Assembly (NCBI RefSeq): GCF_030052815.1
Contig: NC_079510.1
Location: 44,482,725-44,546,724 of the forward strand
Direction: 5' to 3'
DNA length: 64,000 nt
Source: Hevea brasiliensis
Taxonomy: Eukaryota; Streptophyta; Magnoliopsida; Malpighiales; Euphorbiaceae
The notes under the pieces were generated by a model. It was not told the DNA's origin. It did not search any database and saw nothing but the letters and a program-made list of their open reading frames with translations. Both the position numbers and the translations under genes were made by a program. Positions 44,870-56,758 of this stretch are shown in pieces; within the stretch, counting starts at the first letter, position 1; each line of letters starts with the position of its first letter.

Positions 44870-47421
44870 TATAACAGAATAGCAGTGATAATCATGAAGA
44901 TAAGATGGTGGACGACGTACTCTAGAAGGTACAATATCAGAAGGAGTAGAAACAGTGGGTGGGGAGACAGAATTCACAGATGTACTAGATCTCTCAGACA
45001 TCACCATAGGTTGATCATCTGTTTGTCCTGCATTAAAGATGTTAGGAGAAGGAGTTGCATTGTCATTGAGAGGAGAAGATGTATCAGGAAATAACTCCAC
45101 AGACAAATTAGTGAAGAAAGGGGAACTATTGTCTGGACACTGAAACTCAGACAATGTGGAAAACATTTTATATTCCCAAAAGGTAACATGACGAGAGATA
45201 CGAAGACGTTTAGAAATAGGATCCCAACATCGATAACCTTTATACTCAATGCCATAACCCAAAAAACAACATAACCGTGCATGAGGTTCTAATTTTGAAC
45301 ATTCATGTGGTTGAAGAAAAACAAAGCAAGCACACCCAAAAACACGAAGAAGACTGTAATTAGGAGAGATACCATACAAACGTTCATAAGGTGTTTGATT
45401 ACCAATTATTGCAGAAGGAACGCGATTAATGATGTAGACAGCTGTAAGAGCAGCTTCTCCCCAAAACCGTTCAGGATAAGAGGAAGAAATTAAAAGGGTA
45501 CGTACAGTGTCAAGAATGTGTTTGTGTTTTCGTTCTGCATGACCATTTTGTTGAGAGGTACCTAGACAAAATCGATGAACAGTAGTGCCATGTTGAGAGA
45601 GAAGATTGAGAAAGCCAGTATCTTTATATTCCATGGCATTATCTGTTCGAAGAGTTTTAATGGTACAAGAGAATTGAGTTTGAACATAAGCAGTAAAATT
45701 AGAATAAATTTGAGACAATTGAAAATGATTTTTCATAAAGTAAATCCAAGTAAATCTAGAGTAATCATCCACAAATATCACAAAATAAGTGGCACCACCT
45801 ATGGTGGCAACTAGAGATGGACCCCAGATATCAGTATGCACAAGATCAAAGATTGAAGAGGAAATAGAATCACTATTATTAAAGGGTAAAGCATGATGCT
45901 TACCAAGTTCACATGAAGAGGAATCAAAATTCTCATACTTAATATTTCCTAAAAGACCACTAGAACATAAAGATTTTAGTCTAGAAGGAAAAACATGCCC
46001 AAGTCATGAATGCCAAGTAGAAGAAGACACGGAGGTAGCACATTGAGATAAAGAGATAAGTATAGATGTGGTTTGTGAAGGAAGGTGAATATATGACAAT
46101 TCAAACAAACGATCAACTTTACGGCCGGTCCCAAGGATCTGTCCTATCTGTGGATCTTGCACATAACAACCATGACAAGAAAAATGTAAATCAAGACCAA
46201 GATCACATAATTGTCCAATAGAAATAAGATTGAGTGAAAGTTTAGGAACAAGAAAGGTATTAGGTAAGGACAAAGTTGATGTAGAAATATTTCCAACATG
46301 ACTAACAAACAAGCATGAGTTATCGGCAGTATGAATAACAGAAGAATGAGATATGGAATTTTTGGTTTTGAAAAGATGTGAGTCAGCTGTCTTATGGTTA
46401 TAATAAGCAGAGTCAAAGAACCAAGAAGAATATGTACCTGGGGTGATTGATAATGCAGAAGAGGTGGAAACTCCAGTGATGGAATGGGCTAAAGCTTGTT
46501 TTAAAGTATCAATATTTATCTAGTTAAGAAGCTCATCTAAGGTAGATGTGTCACTAGAAGACCAACTTTCAGTGGCAGCAGCAGTAGTATGGGTAGGAGC
46601 CTTACCAGACTTAAATTTGGATTCATTATTTCGTCTAATTCCCTGCTTGGATTGCAACCTGAAGCAATTAGAAATGTGATGTCCTGGTTTGTGACAATAC
46701 CTGCAAGTCACTTTATTTTGCGATTGAGAAGATGCTGGAGTGGCTAACATGTGTCAGTAGTGATGATAGACTGTTGAGATTTCAAGGTAGCAAGACGAGC
46801 TTCTTTAGATAATAATTCTGTAACCACAATCTCAAGTTTGGGAAAATGATCCCTATGTAACAGAGAGGATCTGACTGACTCAAATTCATAATTTAAAGCC
46901 AAGGTAAATTGATAAACCCGAAATTCATCTCTTTCTTTAGCATAAAGTTCAGCATCACGAATGTCATGCCATAGTGGTTTCGATAATGACAATTGGTCCC
47001 ATAAAGCAGTCATTTTAGACAAAAAATCATTAATGGACTGACCTGGTTTTTGATGCATGCAATTGAGAGTACCATAAATTTGCAATCGATGAATAGCATT
47101 CGAAGTGGAGTATCACTTGATTAACAAGTCCCAAACTTCTTTGGCAGTATCAAATCGGCCAAATTGGAGTTTGATGGATGGAGCACAGGTGTTGAGTAGC
47201 CAAGTAAGAATTTGATAATTCTTACAATCACATTCCTCAAGACGTTCAACATATTTGGATTCATTTTCATCTGTGATCTTAGTGGGTTTAGTGACATTAT
47301 CGGTGACATAACGCCATAATTTTCTGCCTTTGAGAAAGCTAGACATTTCTTAGGACCAAAGGACGTAATTGGATCCATTTAAAATGATGCCAATAGGCTG
47401 TGATACATCGAACTTCTCCAT
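44870..47421 (-). pseudogene. Copia-2 gag, protease and integrase block
   Basis: Gag starts with the ATG at 47419-47421 (MEKFDVSQPIGIILNGSNY) and contains FLKGRKLWRYVTD, LLNTCAPSIKLQFGRFDTAK and the zinc knuckle CRYCHKPGHHISNC near 46660-46705. Protease has the weakened box WFFDSAYYNHKT near 46405. GAG-pre-integrase and integrase follow, with an open 333-residue part (44840-45841) carrying HTDIWGPSLVATIGGATYFV, IFVDDYSRFTWIYF, TLRTDNAMEYKD, SQQNGHAERKHKHILD and RVFGCACFVFLQPHE. It is interrupted at stops near 47350, 47112, 46745 and 46005, and is cut by Copia-3 at 44869. Confidence 0.9.
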
Positions 47422-47569
47422 TAAAAAAAATTGTCTACACACAGAAATTGTGATAGACCAAACAAAATGAGAAAAGACCAAAGTGAAATGAGTGCTGTGA
47501 ATAAAGACTATTGAATCAGGGATGGAATAACAAGACAAAAATCCATCAAGTCAAACAGCTCTGATACCA

Positions 47570-47789
47570 TGAGAAAAGATAGAATTTTGTATTTCTGAAT
47601 CTATATATTACAAAATTTACAAGGTTCTATATATACAAGTATAATTGAGCTAAGAAAAGAAAGAAGGTTGGTAGTAAAAATAAAGCCTAGATTAAAGCCT
47701 AACCTAAATCAAGGTCTGTAATATTGGGTCAATGACAGAATATTGGGTCAATGACAGCTTAATACAAATATGACAGTTGTATTCTAACA
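47570..47789 (-). repeat. Copia-2 5' LTR (220 bp)
   Basis: Plus strand starts TGAGAAAAGATAG and ends GTATTCTAACA, followed by AGTGT. The inner neighbour GCTCTGATACCA is the complement of the tRNA-iMet primer site. Confidence 0.92.
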
Positions 47790-47794
47790 AGTGT

Positions 47795-48904
47795 ATCACT
47801 TTGACTGATTGCTTTTTCTTTCCAAGTTATGCGAAAATCAGAATCAGAAATATTGAAGTTGGCAGGCAGCAGGCTGAAAGCATCTGGGTTGAATTGCCGA
47901 TTTGTGCTCTCCACTAGATGGAAATTGTCATGGTATATGGAATTTAATCCTATAGATAATATAAATGAAGATGTGGGAAGCTCCAACATCTCTTACGATG
48001 ATGGTCGGTGCCTAGATCAGCTATTGTAGAAAGGAAAACCATGGAAAAAAAAAAAAAGCTATAATGTGAATTCTCGTTGCAAAATTGACTTCTTATGTTT
48101 TCTAAATTAATTATGTACTAGTCCTTTCAGGATATGACTGTTGATTTTTTTTTTTTGAAAGCAAATATCATCGCTGAAAAGCCTAACAACAGGCATCTGC
48201 ATACAAGGGGATGATGGCCATTGATGGTGTCTAGCCAAAGATTTCTCTTGATTCCTCTCCCTCTAAACTTATGTCCTGTAATCCTCTGTGTTTGCCCTCA
48301 GATTATGGATGCATGGCTCTGTGCTTGCTCATGCTTTGATGTTTTACCAGCAGTTTAACTTTAACTTCACTAGTAAAGTGCTTGATTAGTTAAAGATTTC
48401 TCTGTGGAAAATTGGTGAATTCATCAAGTGCACCCTTTAGTATATCAATCAAGGAGTTTATCTCGTAGTGATGTCAGCTGCAGCTGGGCAAAAATTCTAA
48501 CTTGCTCGAGCAAACCATCGACTCCAATTACTTTTTTGTTTTTCATTATTTTTCCCTCATAATTGAAAGAATGCCTTCTTTTTCAAATATTTCTTGAGAC
48601 TTTGTCAGAGCATGTTAGCAGACAGCTTTCATGAAACCTCTAACTTGAGTTTGTGATATCCCTGATATCACTATCAAATTCTTGTTAGAAGTTTTTGTGA
48701 TGTCACTAGGGCTACAGTTGCATTTTCGCTTTCAAATGTAGTGTTAATCATGTATATCCTTGGACAGGTGGTGCCTGGTGATGTTTGCTTATACTAAATT
48801 TTATTAGTTTATTACCAAAACATAGAATTTCTTCACTCCGTTTCTTTATTTAATCCAACTGCGAACAGAGACCATATTTGTATCTTCCAATTGAGAAAAT
48901 TTCC
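47795..48904. other. Upstream region of the first PCBER-like gene
   Basis: A 66-codon frame (47829-48029) and its antisense partner match nothing I know. A T-run with a gene-poor stretch follows (48145-48250). The last 150 bp before 48905 would hold the promoter and 5' leader of the reductase gene; TTTATTTAATCC near 48845 is a weak TATA candidate. No LTR or terminal repeats were found. Confidence 0.4.
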
Positions 48905-50900
48905 ATGGCTGAAAAAAGCAAGATTTTGGTGATTGGAGGGACTGGATATATAGGAAAATTCATAGTAGAGGCAAGTGCCAAATTGGGTCACCCCACTTTT
49001 GCATTTGTAAGAGAAAGCACGGTTTCATCAAATCCTGAAAAGTCCAAACTCATTGAGAGTTTCAAGAGCTCTGGAGTAACGTTGATCTATGCATGTTCCT
49101 GAAACTAACTAATTTTCTTCTAATTATGTTCTTAATTAGCATCATTAATTTGTGAACTTTGATAGGGAGATATCCATGATCATGAGAGCCTGGTGAAGGC
49201 GATCACGCAAGTGGATGTTGTGATCTCCACAGTGGCTGCTTTGCAGGTGCCTGATCAAGTCAAGATTATTGCTGCAATTAAAGAAGCTGGAAATGTCAAG
49301 GTTTTCCATTCGTGAATTATCCTAACCCCATTTGCTATAATATCTTTGTATTTTTTCTTCTGACCCAGTTTGGATTACCAGGGCTTTTTTTTAATTATTT
49401 ATTATTATTATTATTATTAATTTTTTTTATTGAACCTATGATTTTTGGTTCCATGAAATTATTCTTGAGAAACTTTTTCTATATATACACTTGGATTTCT
49501 GACAAATGTTGGGGGTGGATTTAGAGATTCGTTCCATCAGAATTTGGCACAGACGTTGATAGAACCCATGCAGTGGAACCTGCTGCAAGCATTTTCGGGC
49601 TCAAGGCTAAGATCCGGAGAGCCACTGAGGCTGAGGAGATCCCCTACACTTACATTGTGTCCAATGGCTTCGCTGGATACTTCTTGCCTACTTTGGGACA
49701 GCCAAATGCTCAAGTTCCTCCTAGAGACAAGGTTGTCATCCTGGGAGATGGAAATCCCAAAGGTGATATATTTCAACGCAGAAATTCGATCCTCAAATCT
49801 TATAAATATTTTGCCTAATCATCATAGAAATAGAATCTTACAATTTCTATCTGTTTCAGCAATTTTCGTCGCAGAGGAAGATATAGCAACTTACACTATA
49901 AAGGCAGTGGATGACCCAAGAACCTTGAACAAGATCTTGTATATGAGACCCCCAGCTAATATTTTATCCTTCAATGAGATCGTTGCCCTATGGGAGAAGA
50001 AGATTGTCAAGACCCGGGAAAAGATCTATGTTCCAGAAGCCCAACTGCTCAAGAACATTGGAGGTAAAAGAACAAGAAAAGAGAAAACAAAAAGATTATC
50101 TATATTCATTATATGTATATGGTACAATATTTGATTGATAAGATTAAGGTTAAGGCTATATTCATTATATGTATATAGTTCAATATTTGATTAATGAGAT
50201 TAAGGTTAAGGATATCGACAAGGGATAAATTTTAACAATTGTCCTTAAACTTATCTAGTTGTAACATTACAGTCCCTCAACTCTTAAAATATAACATAAA
50301 ATCTCATAAACTTTCAAATTTTGCACAGTAAAATCCTTCTAATCTCCAATTATCAATTTTTCAATTAGACGCTGACCTGGACAGTTCCAGCATGAAATTT
50401 CTCTTTTCTCTCATAAGCCATGTGTAAATTGAATCCTTTTTCTCTCTATAGACATAATAATTTTTCATGTATAAAAAAAATAATTTTAGATTTTGCATAA
50501 GAGAGAAGAGAGAAATGTTGACTAAGTGTCATGCGGGAGCTATTTACATCAGTTTTTAACTGAAAAATCAGTCATTGAAAGTCAGAGAAATTTTACTGTA
50601 TAAAATTTAAAAATTTAGGGAGTTTTATGTTACATTTTAAAGTTAAAAGACTGTACTATTACAACTATATAAGTTCAAGGATAATTGTTGAAATTTACAA
50701 GTAATGAATAATTGTTGTTTTGTGCTTTTGCAGAGGCTCCTCCTCCCATGAATTTAATTTTGGCCCTCTGCCACTCTGCTTTAGTGAAGGGAGATGCTAC
50801 AAACTTTGAGATAGAGGCCTCTTTTGCGGTGGAGGCTTCTGAGATTTATCCTGAGGTTAAATACATTACGATTGATCAATTCCTTGATAAGTTTGCTTAA
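48905..50900 (+). CDS. Phenylcoumaran benzylic ether reductase / isoflavone reductase-like protein, copy 1 (309 aa, 5 exons)
   Basis: An NADPH-dependent cytosolic reductase of the PIP family (pinoresinol-lariciresinol, isoflavone and phenylcoumaran benzylic ether reductases), acting on phenylpropanoid or lignan-type substrates. Exons: 48905-49090, 49166-49300, 49525-49762, 49860-50063, 50734-50900, giving 930 bp and an unbroken frame. The start MAEKSKILVIGG is chosen over an in-frame ATG at 48878 because it matches the family and copy 2. Residues 9-17 are the dinucleotide motif GGTGYIGKF; RFVPSEFGTDVDR and a lysine in FGLKAKIRR (catalytic position) follow, then EEIPYTYIVSNGFAGYF and DPRTLNKILYMRPP. 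Length equals the family norm (about 308). Introns 2-4 are GT-AG; intron 1 is GC-AG. Intron 4 (670 bp) holds a foldback MITE. Substrate cannot be told from sequence. If the GC donor fails, the gene is dead. Confidence 0.88.
50221..50700. mobile_element. Foldback MITE in intron 4 of PCBER-like copy 1
   Basis: The arms 50227-50350 and 50575-50697 are long imperfect inverted repeats of each other (for example TTTTAACAATTGTCCTT against AGGATAATTGTTGAAA, and GTAACATTACAGTCC against GACTGTACTATTAC). The centre is unrelated. The second PCBER-like gene has only 84 bp of intron here, so this is a later insertion. Exact ends and target duplication are unclear. Confidence 0.72.
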
Positions 50901-53514
50901 GATCACGATTATAAGATATTACCTGTCAGCCTTTATTTGTGTGGTCACTGGTCGGTGTACTCTTGTTCTTGTGATTGTGTCAAATGTATCTTTTCGGTTC
51001 GTTTGGTTGGGGTCAGGAGTTGTATTGTTAGCTTGTTACTATAAAAATAAAGGATAATTACTATTTAATTTTTAAGTATTATAATTATTCATTAGTTAGT
51101 GTCTCAATTTTAAGAATTATTTTACTTAATCTAATTTCATTAAATTAAATGATACCAATGGAGCAAAATGAAGTTAAGAAAGAAACTTCTCTCTATATTC
51201 TCTATTTTCTACTCTCTCTCTCTAATCTTTATTTTTATCTTCCCCTCTCTCTGTTCAATCCACGGCTCTCTCCTCCATTAAACACAATAAAAAAAAAGGC
51301 CTAAGATTAAAAATCAACAAGCACATTGAAGAGCACATTCAAGAAAATACAAGAAAAATTTAAGAAAGAGAGACTTTGATAAATAATATAGAGAGTAGGA
51401 TCATTTAATTTAACAGAATTAAACTGTATGGATTAATTAATGTAATTCTCAAAATAAAATGACTGCTTTGTGGATAATAATAATAATAATATTAATATTG
51501 AAAGATTACATAATAATTCTTCCTAGAATATTGATAAAAAAAATTCTTCCTAGAAATAAAAATAAATAAACATCAGTAAGAAAAGAAAAGATCCACTTCA
51601 AAGTCCTGAGCAACTCTTACCTTAAAATCTACGTTTTGAGTTTCAACTTGTGTAAAAAAAGTGTGAGCTTCTCTCTTTCTAACCTTCTACAGAGAGAATT
51701 CTCCTTTTTTTTTTGGTTGTGTTTGTTGTGGGGTAATTGCCATCTTTGTTGCCTTAGAGACTTCTGTTGCCCCTACTGGGCAAGGAGGCTCCTCCTTGAT
51801 CGATTCTGTGGATCTTACCTTCTCCTCACCGGGTTGGGCTGTTTTGTTTGCTTTGTCTGTTAGCTTCACAGGTATGAGGTTAAGTGAGAGGGTGTTGTAT
51901 GGCAGACCTGTGCTGTATTTTCTTTGTGTTTGGGTGGCTTTGCTTTGGCCACGGTTGTTTTGTATTAAGCTGCTGTGCTTTTGTGGGCTTTGTTCTGCTC
52001 TTTGGGTTCTTGGGCTTGGTATCTTTGGAGAGACACCTCTAGTTTGCATCTGGTCTCTTAGCGGCTATAAGAGACTAGGCTTGGTCCCCGTCGAGCTCCT
52101 GAGATCTTTCCTAGTTTTTGAATGCGTTGAGACTCATGGATAACATCTATTGTGCAGTGGTGCGGCCTCTTCTACCTGTGTTGGTATAGCGAAGTCATCT
52201 CATCTTTATTTTACTGAGACAATGGAATAAATATATATTGTAATATTTTATAGATATGAAGAGTAAAATTAAAAAATAAATAAATATTCTCAATTTTTTA
52301 AAAATAATAAATGACTTTAAATAAAAAAAAATTTAAATATAATAAATAAAAATAAACAAAAATAACACAACCCATTTTTATAATGGAAATAACATATAGA
52401 TTTCTGCATTCACATGGGGGGCATTATTTTATCGGGTCAACGTTGTTGGGTACTCAAAATAATTCTTTTAATCTATCATTTGCATTTGGGTGATAAATAT
52501 CATTAAATTGTTCAGGCGGCTATCAATAATTATAAAATTAAGAGCTATTATTGTCTATGATAATAAAATACTTACTCTATTCCGGTATAAATTTTTTTAA
52601 GGATTTTTTTGAAAGAATTAAAGAAAAAATTAGATATTTTTTCATAAAATAATATTAATAATTAATTAAAATATTTTTATATTTAATTAAGATAAAAAAA
52701 CACTAAAATTAATATAAGAGCAGATTAAAAAATAACAGATTGTTCACTTGAATAGAATTTCTTGTATTATGAGTTGACTCAAAATAGTAACTTTTACTTT
52801 GTTAAGAGTTTGTTTGGCATTGCTATTGAAATTATTATTAAAAAAATTATTTTTTTAAAATATATTAATTATAAAATATTAAAAAATAATTAAAAATTAA
52901 ATTTAATTAATTTTAATTATAAAAATATTAAATTAATAAAATAATTTTTTAAATTAATTTTTTCAATAACATTTAAAATAATATTTTTATCCAAAAAAAT
53001 AATTTTAACTTTCAAAATTCAGCATCAATCAGACTGGAAGTCTCACGGTAGCTAATGACCGTGTAGGATTTGTTGGGTCGAGGGGCTAACGGATAAAATC
53101 TGCAGCCTGAGAACCCTTTGATGAACCGTGAAAATAGATACTAAAATGTGATAACAATTAATAAATAAAAGTAAAATTAAAATAAAATAATTAATGTATT
53201 TTTAATTTTTTTGAAAAATAAATAAAATGAAATAATTTTTTTAAAAAATTAATAATTAATTATCAGGGTGATAAAGAAAATTTTCTGCAGTTGGGGGCAC
53301 TTAAAACAATTTCTTAATCAATTTATTTTATTAGGGTAATAAAGTAATCATGAAATTAATGAGGCAGCTATCCAGTACAGGCTGTTCTCCGTCGAAGCAG
53401 ATGTAAAAATAAACCCCCCGTCTGAAGTCAAATCGACAAACTTCATTTGGTTGACACTCCAAACAAGCACTTGGTTGGCCCTAACCTAATTAACTCTGAG
53501 AGCTTAATTAAACC
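50901..53514. other. Intergenic region between the two PCBER-like genes
   Basis: AT-rich 2.6 kb. 51180-51250 is CT-rich. 51640-52200 is less AT-rich and has open frames on both strands without family resemblance; it ends with text resembling a LINE 3' tail (TGAGACAATGGAATAA near 52216), a weak suggestion. 52800-53020 is an almost pure A/T block framed by GTTTGTTTGGCATTGCT and AGCATCAATCAGACT, possibly a small MITE. 53400-53514 is the likely promoter and leader of copy 2. Confidence 0.4.
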
Positions 53515-55026
53515 ATGGCTGAGAAAAGCAAGATTTTGGTGATTGGAGGGACAGGGCATATCGGAAAATTCATAGTAGAGGCAAGTGTCAAACTGGGTCA
53601 CCCCACGTTTGCTTTAGTAAGAGAAAGCACTGTTTCTAATAATCCTGAAAAGTCCAAAATCATCAACAGTTTCAACGGCCATGGAGTAACCTTGCTCTAC
53701 GTAATTACCTGAACTTCTGATTGTCTTATTAATGCATAAATTTTAATTGTGTATACTGACCTGTTGACAATCTAGTCGTATAGGATCAAAGGGATTTGTG
53801 AGCTAGCTAGGATCAGTGGTTATGTTAATTTTCTCTTAATAATAAATATTTGTAGAATAAGCAAATAATTGTCAAATCATTTAAATTTTGTGTTCTGATT
53901 ATCTTGTTTTTCACAAAATCCTCTTGGTTCACATGCTTTGGGGTTCATTTTGACATACAGGGAGATGTTCATGATCATAAGGGTTTGGTGAAGGCTATCA
54001 AGCAAGTGGACGTTGTAATCTCCACTGTTGGAGCGGAACTAATGGCTGAACAGCACAAGATTGTTTCTGCTATTAAAGAGGCTGGAAATGTCAAGGTAAT
54101 TAACTATAATTTGAATAATCAGATTGCTTTGTCTTGTCAATATATTGTTAATAGCATTCTAAATGAATCCCAAAGAGTAAATAAACAAAAAAAAAAAAAA
54201 AAAGAGAGAATTTATCATGAGTTCTTGCCAACGATGAATGGTGCAATGACATTCAGTGTCTTCAGAGATTCCTTCCATCAGAATTTGGAGGAGACGTTGA
54301 TCTGAGCCAAGTAGTAGAGCCTGCTACAGACTACATCGAGCTCAAGCGCAAAATACGGAGAGCAGTGGAGGCTGAGGGGATTCCGTACACCTTCATTGTC
54401 TCCAATGGCTTTGCTCAATATTTCTTAGCAAGCTTGGGACAATTAAATGCTAAAGTTCCTCCTAGAGACAAAGTGGTCATTTTGGGAGATGGAAACACCA
54501 GAGGTAAAGAATTTGTTCTATAGATTAATTCTTGGGCTACTCGATCTGTTGACGGAGATGATTCATTGTTGGCCTTTCAGTAATTCTTCTGGCAGAAGAA
54601 GATATAGCAACTTACACAATAAAAGCAGTGGATGACCAAAGAACTTTAAACAAGATTCTATATATGAGGCCTCCTGCTAATGTTTTATCATTCAACGACA
54701 TGGTTGCTTTATGGGAGAAGAAAATTGGCAAGACCCTTGATAAGATCAATATTCCAGAAGACCAATTGCTTAAGAACATCCAAGGTCAATAAAAACAAAT
54801 TAATATCTTGTTTAACTGAGGCTAGGAAGTATATCAGGAAATATTGATTTTTGTTTGTGCTTTTGCAGAGGCTCCTTCTCCACTTAATTTCATTTTGGCT
54901 ATCAACCACAATGCATTTGTGCAGGGAAATTTTGACATTGAGGTTCCTTCCGGAGTAGAGGCTTGTCAGCTTTATCCTGAAGTGAAATACACTACAGTTG
55001 ATAAATACCTTGATCAGTTTGTTTAA
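53515..55026 (+). CDS. Phenylcoumaran benzylic ether reductase / isoflavone reductase-like protein, copy 2 (306 aa, 5 exons)
   Basis: Tandem paralogue of the gene at 48905, same strand, same exon phases. Exons: 53515-53700, 53961-54095, 54266-54503, 54581-54784, 54869-55026, giving 921 bp without a stop; all introns are GT-AG. The dinucleotide motif is GGTGHIGKF at residues 9-17; the catalytic lysine is in the segment YIELKRKIRRA. It differs from the family pattern in FLPSEFGGDVDLSQ (usually RFVPSEFGxDVDR) and in FAQYFLASLGQ where relatives have an AGYF-type loop, so substrate range may differ from copy 1. The C-terminus is YPEVKYTTVDKYLDQF. Exons 1 and 2 are very close to copy 1, which indicates a fairly recent tandem duplication. 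Confidence 0.92.
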
Positions 55027-55276
55027 TTATGATTACTGAATTAATTTCTTTTTAATTTGGGAATTTATTTTCACCCCAAATTCCGATCATACTTATGGAT
55101 TCTACATCAACAATACCCTTTCTCTTCTCTGTATTATTTGCTGTTGCTTCTTGTTTGTATGTGTAAATCCACTTCTCATCTACTTATATGATATGAGCTG
55201 CTATGAATGTGTGGTTGTCCATCTGCAATAAATTTGATGAGCACAAAGAATATGTGTATACAGCCATGGGTTTCAT

Positions 55277-55640
55277 CTAGGTTTGGACATGAACAGTCCT
55301 GATCAAAGTTGGATTAGAATTAAATTAAAATCGGTTAAATTTAAATTTAATTATAATTGTCTAAAATCGTATCAAATTGATTTTGATCAATATGTGATCT
55401 GATTTCAGATAAAAATAAGATTTTTCATTTTTTTGGAAGAGTTTTAAAATTTTTTATTGACTAATTTAATCAAATTAGATAAAATTGAATAAATCAAATT
55501 AAAATTAAACTAGAGTTGAACTAAAATTGAAATTGAAATTGAGGTAACCTTTTTAATTTGGTATTGGATCCCAACTCTTAAGAACAAACTGTCAATCTGA
55601 TTCTGGTTCTGGCCAAAACCTACTGTGCCCATGCCTATAT
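55277..55640. mobile_element. Possible MITE related to the hAT-like family
   Basis: Starts TAGGTTTGGACATGAAC and ends TGTGCCCATGCCTA; the reversed end TAGGCATGGGCACAG resembles the start. The interior is A/T-rich with many AATTAAA and TTGATTT words, like the MITE in Copia-3. No matching target duplication was found, so confidence is limited. Confidence 0.45.
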
Positions 55641-55877
55641 GTATGTATCCTAACCCTAACGTTAGGCATACACATGAGTGTTGAACGAAACTGAAGGGAT
55701 TGAAATGACTAACAAAGAATATATTCTATATCAGTATGTTTCTTACTCTTGAAGTTGGATTCCTTTTAGTAGAAGATTGGGAGAGGAGACTAAAACTTGA
55801 ATTTATCATATTAATAATATATATATATATATTTGTATTTGCTCAATAATAATGTCTTCAATCCCTAAATCAAGTCA

Positions 55878-55982
55878 AGTGAGGATTTGATGAAGGCTAT
55901 CAAGCAAGTAGATGCTGTAATCTCTACTATTAGATTTCTATTAGAAGCCGGAAAATGTGGAGGTAATTAACTATAATTAATT
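55878..55982 (+). pseudogene. PCBER-like exon 2 relic (third copy)
   Basis: Reads GAGGATTTGATGAAGGC then ATCAAGCAAGTAGATGC and AATCTCTACTATTAG, the counterpart of exon 2 in copy 2 (LVKAIKQVDVVISTV), then jumps to GAAGCCGGAAAATGTGG, the exon end. About 35-40 bp of the exon middle are missing. The intron start GTAATTAACTATAATT following it equals the donor region of copy 2 (54096). No other exon of this copy was found nearby, so it is a remnant of a third tandem unit. Confidence 0.75.
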
Positions 55983-56540
55983 ATCTATAATGCGTCATAC
56001 ATAAAGACAGAACAGAAGAGAAAATGTGATTTTTTTTTTTAATTATTTATGATGTGTCATGTGAAACTCACATATTTAAAATAAAAAATATCACCTGTAA
56101 CGCTACAACAGCAAAAAGCATACTTTATTAATTTTAATTTTAAATAAAATTTAATCAAATTTTCAAAATCTAATCAATTGATTCAAAATTAGAAAAATTA
56201 GATTAAAACTCTAAAATTTGTAAAAATTTAAATTTTTAACGTGATTGGGGCTAAATCAAACTATGGTTGTGTTTACATGAAAACATTAATTTTGTGAAAA
56301 ATATCCATACTAAATTAATATATGTCACTATAAATTTTTATTATATATATTTTAATTAATTTTATTTCCATTATAAATTTTTATTATATATATTTTAATT
56401 AATTTTATTTCCATTAAGATTCAAATTCATGATTTCTAAGTTATTATTATTGAGTAATTTTGACATTAATTAGATCTTTCCACCCAAGCTATGCCCGATA
56501 ATTGTTAGGATCACTTGCTCACTCTTTTTCCTACACATTT
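55983..56540. other. AT-rich spacer
   Basis: No gene seen. A 58-60 bp stretch ending in TTATATATATTTTAATTAATTT is present twice in direct tandem at about 56328-56413. The rest is low-complexity A/T. Confidence 0.45.
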
Positions 56541-56758
56541 TTATGCGGAATGTAATTCAATATACTTGCTTACCCTATAGCCATGTTTATCTAGGCCTAA
56601 TTTTTCAAAAAGCTTGTTTCGGTTGTATATACAATTTCTACAATATCCAGACAATGAATCAAAATCAAGAGCATTGTATGTTGCTTGTTCAAATTGTCCA
56701 TACTTTGACAATTTCTTGTCCAATCCAAGGGTGGAGAGGGTTTAGAAGATTTTGCAAA
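56541..56758 (-). pseudogene. DAD1-like phospholipase A1 relic, N-terminal part
   Basis: On the minus strand, from 56758 downward, the reading LLNPLHPWIGQEIVK shifts by one base and continues as KYGQFEQATYNALDFDSL, then CRNCIYNRNKLFEKLGL and HGYRVSKYIE. This corresponds to LDPLHPWLRREIVKYGEF in the lipase gene at 57624. It lies head-to-head with that gene and ends where the domain would continue, so it is a truncated inverted paralogue fragment. The catalytic serine region is absent. Confidence 0.75.

Larger units (their letters stand above)
37070..47789 (-). mobile_element. Copia-2: Ty1/Copia element interrupted by a TRIM and by Copia-3
   Basis: Minus-strand Copia bounded by LTRs at 47570-47789 and 37070-37284. 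The flanks AGTTT (37065-37069) and AGTGT (47790-47794) are a one-mismatch target duplication. The plus strand reads GCTCTGATACCA at 47558-47569, i.e. a tRNA-iMet primer site on the element strand directly at the LTR. Without inserts it is about 4.9 kb. Coding blocks are 44870-47421 (gag, protease, integrase) and 37285-39479 (RT, RNase H). Multiple stops make it inactive. Confidence 0.92.

Noticed and set aside
47829..48029. 66-codon frame (MRKSESEILKLAGSRL...) as a gene
   Set aside because: No family resemblance, no splice context, and an equally long frame on the opposite strand.
51636..52143. Overlapping open frames of 75-120 codons between the PCBER-like genes
   Set aside because: Cysteine- and tryptophan-rich or low-complexity products, open in several frames at once; no motif. 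A LINE tail is possible but unproven.
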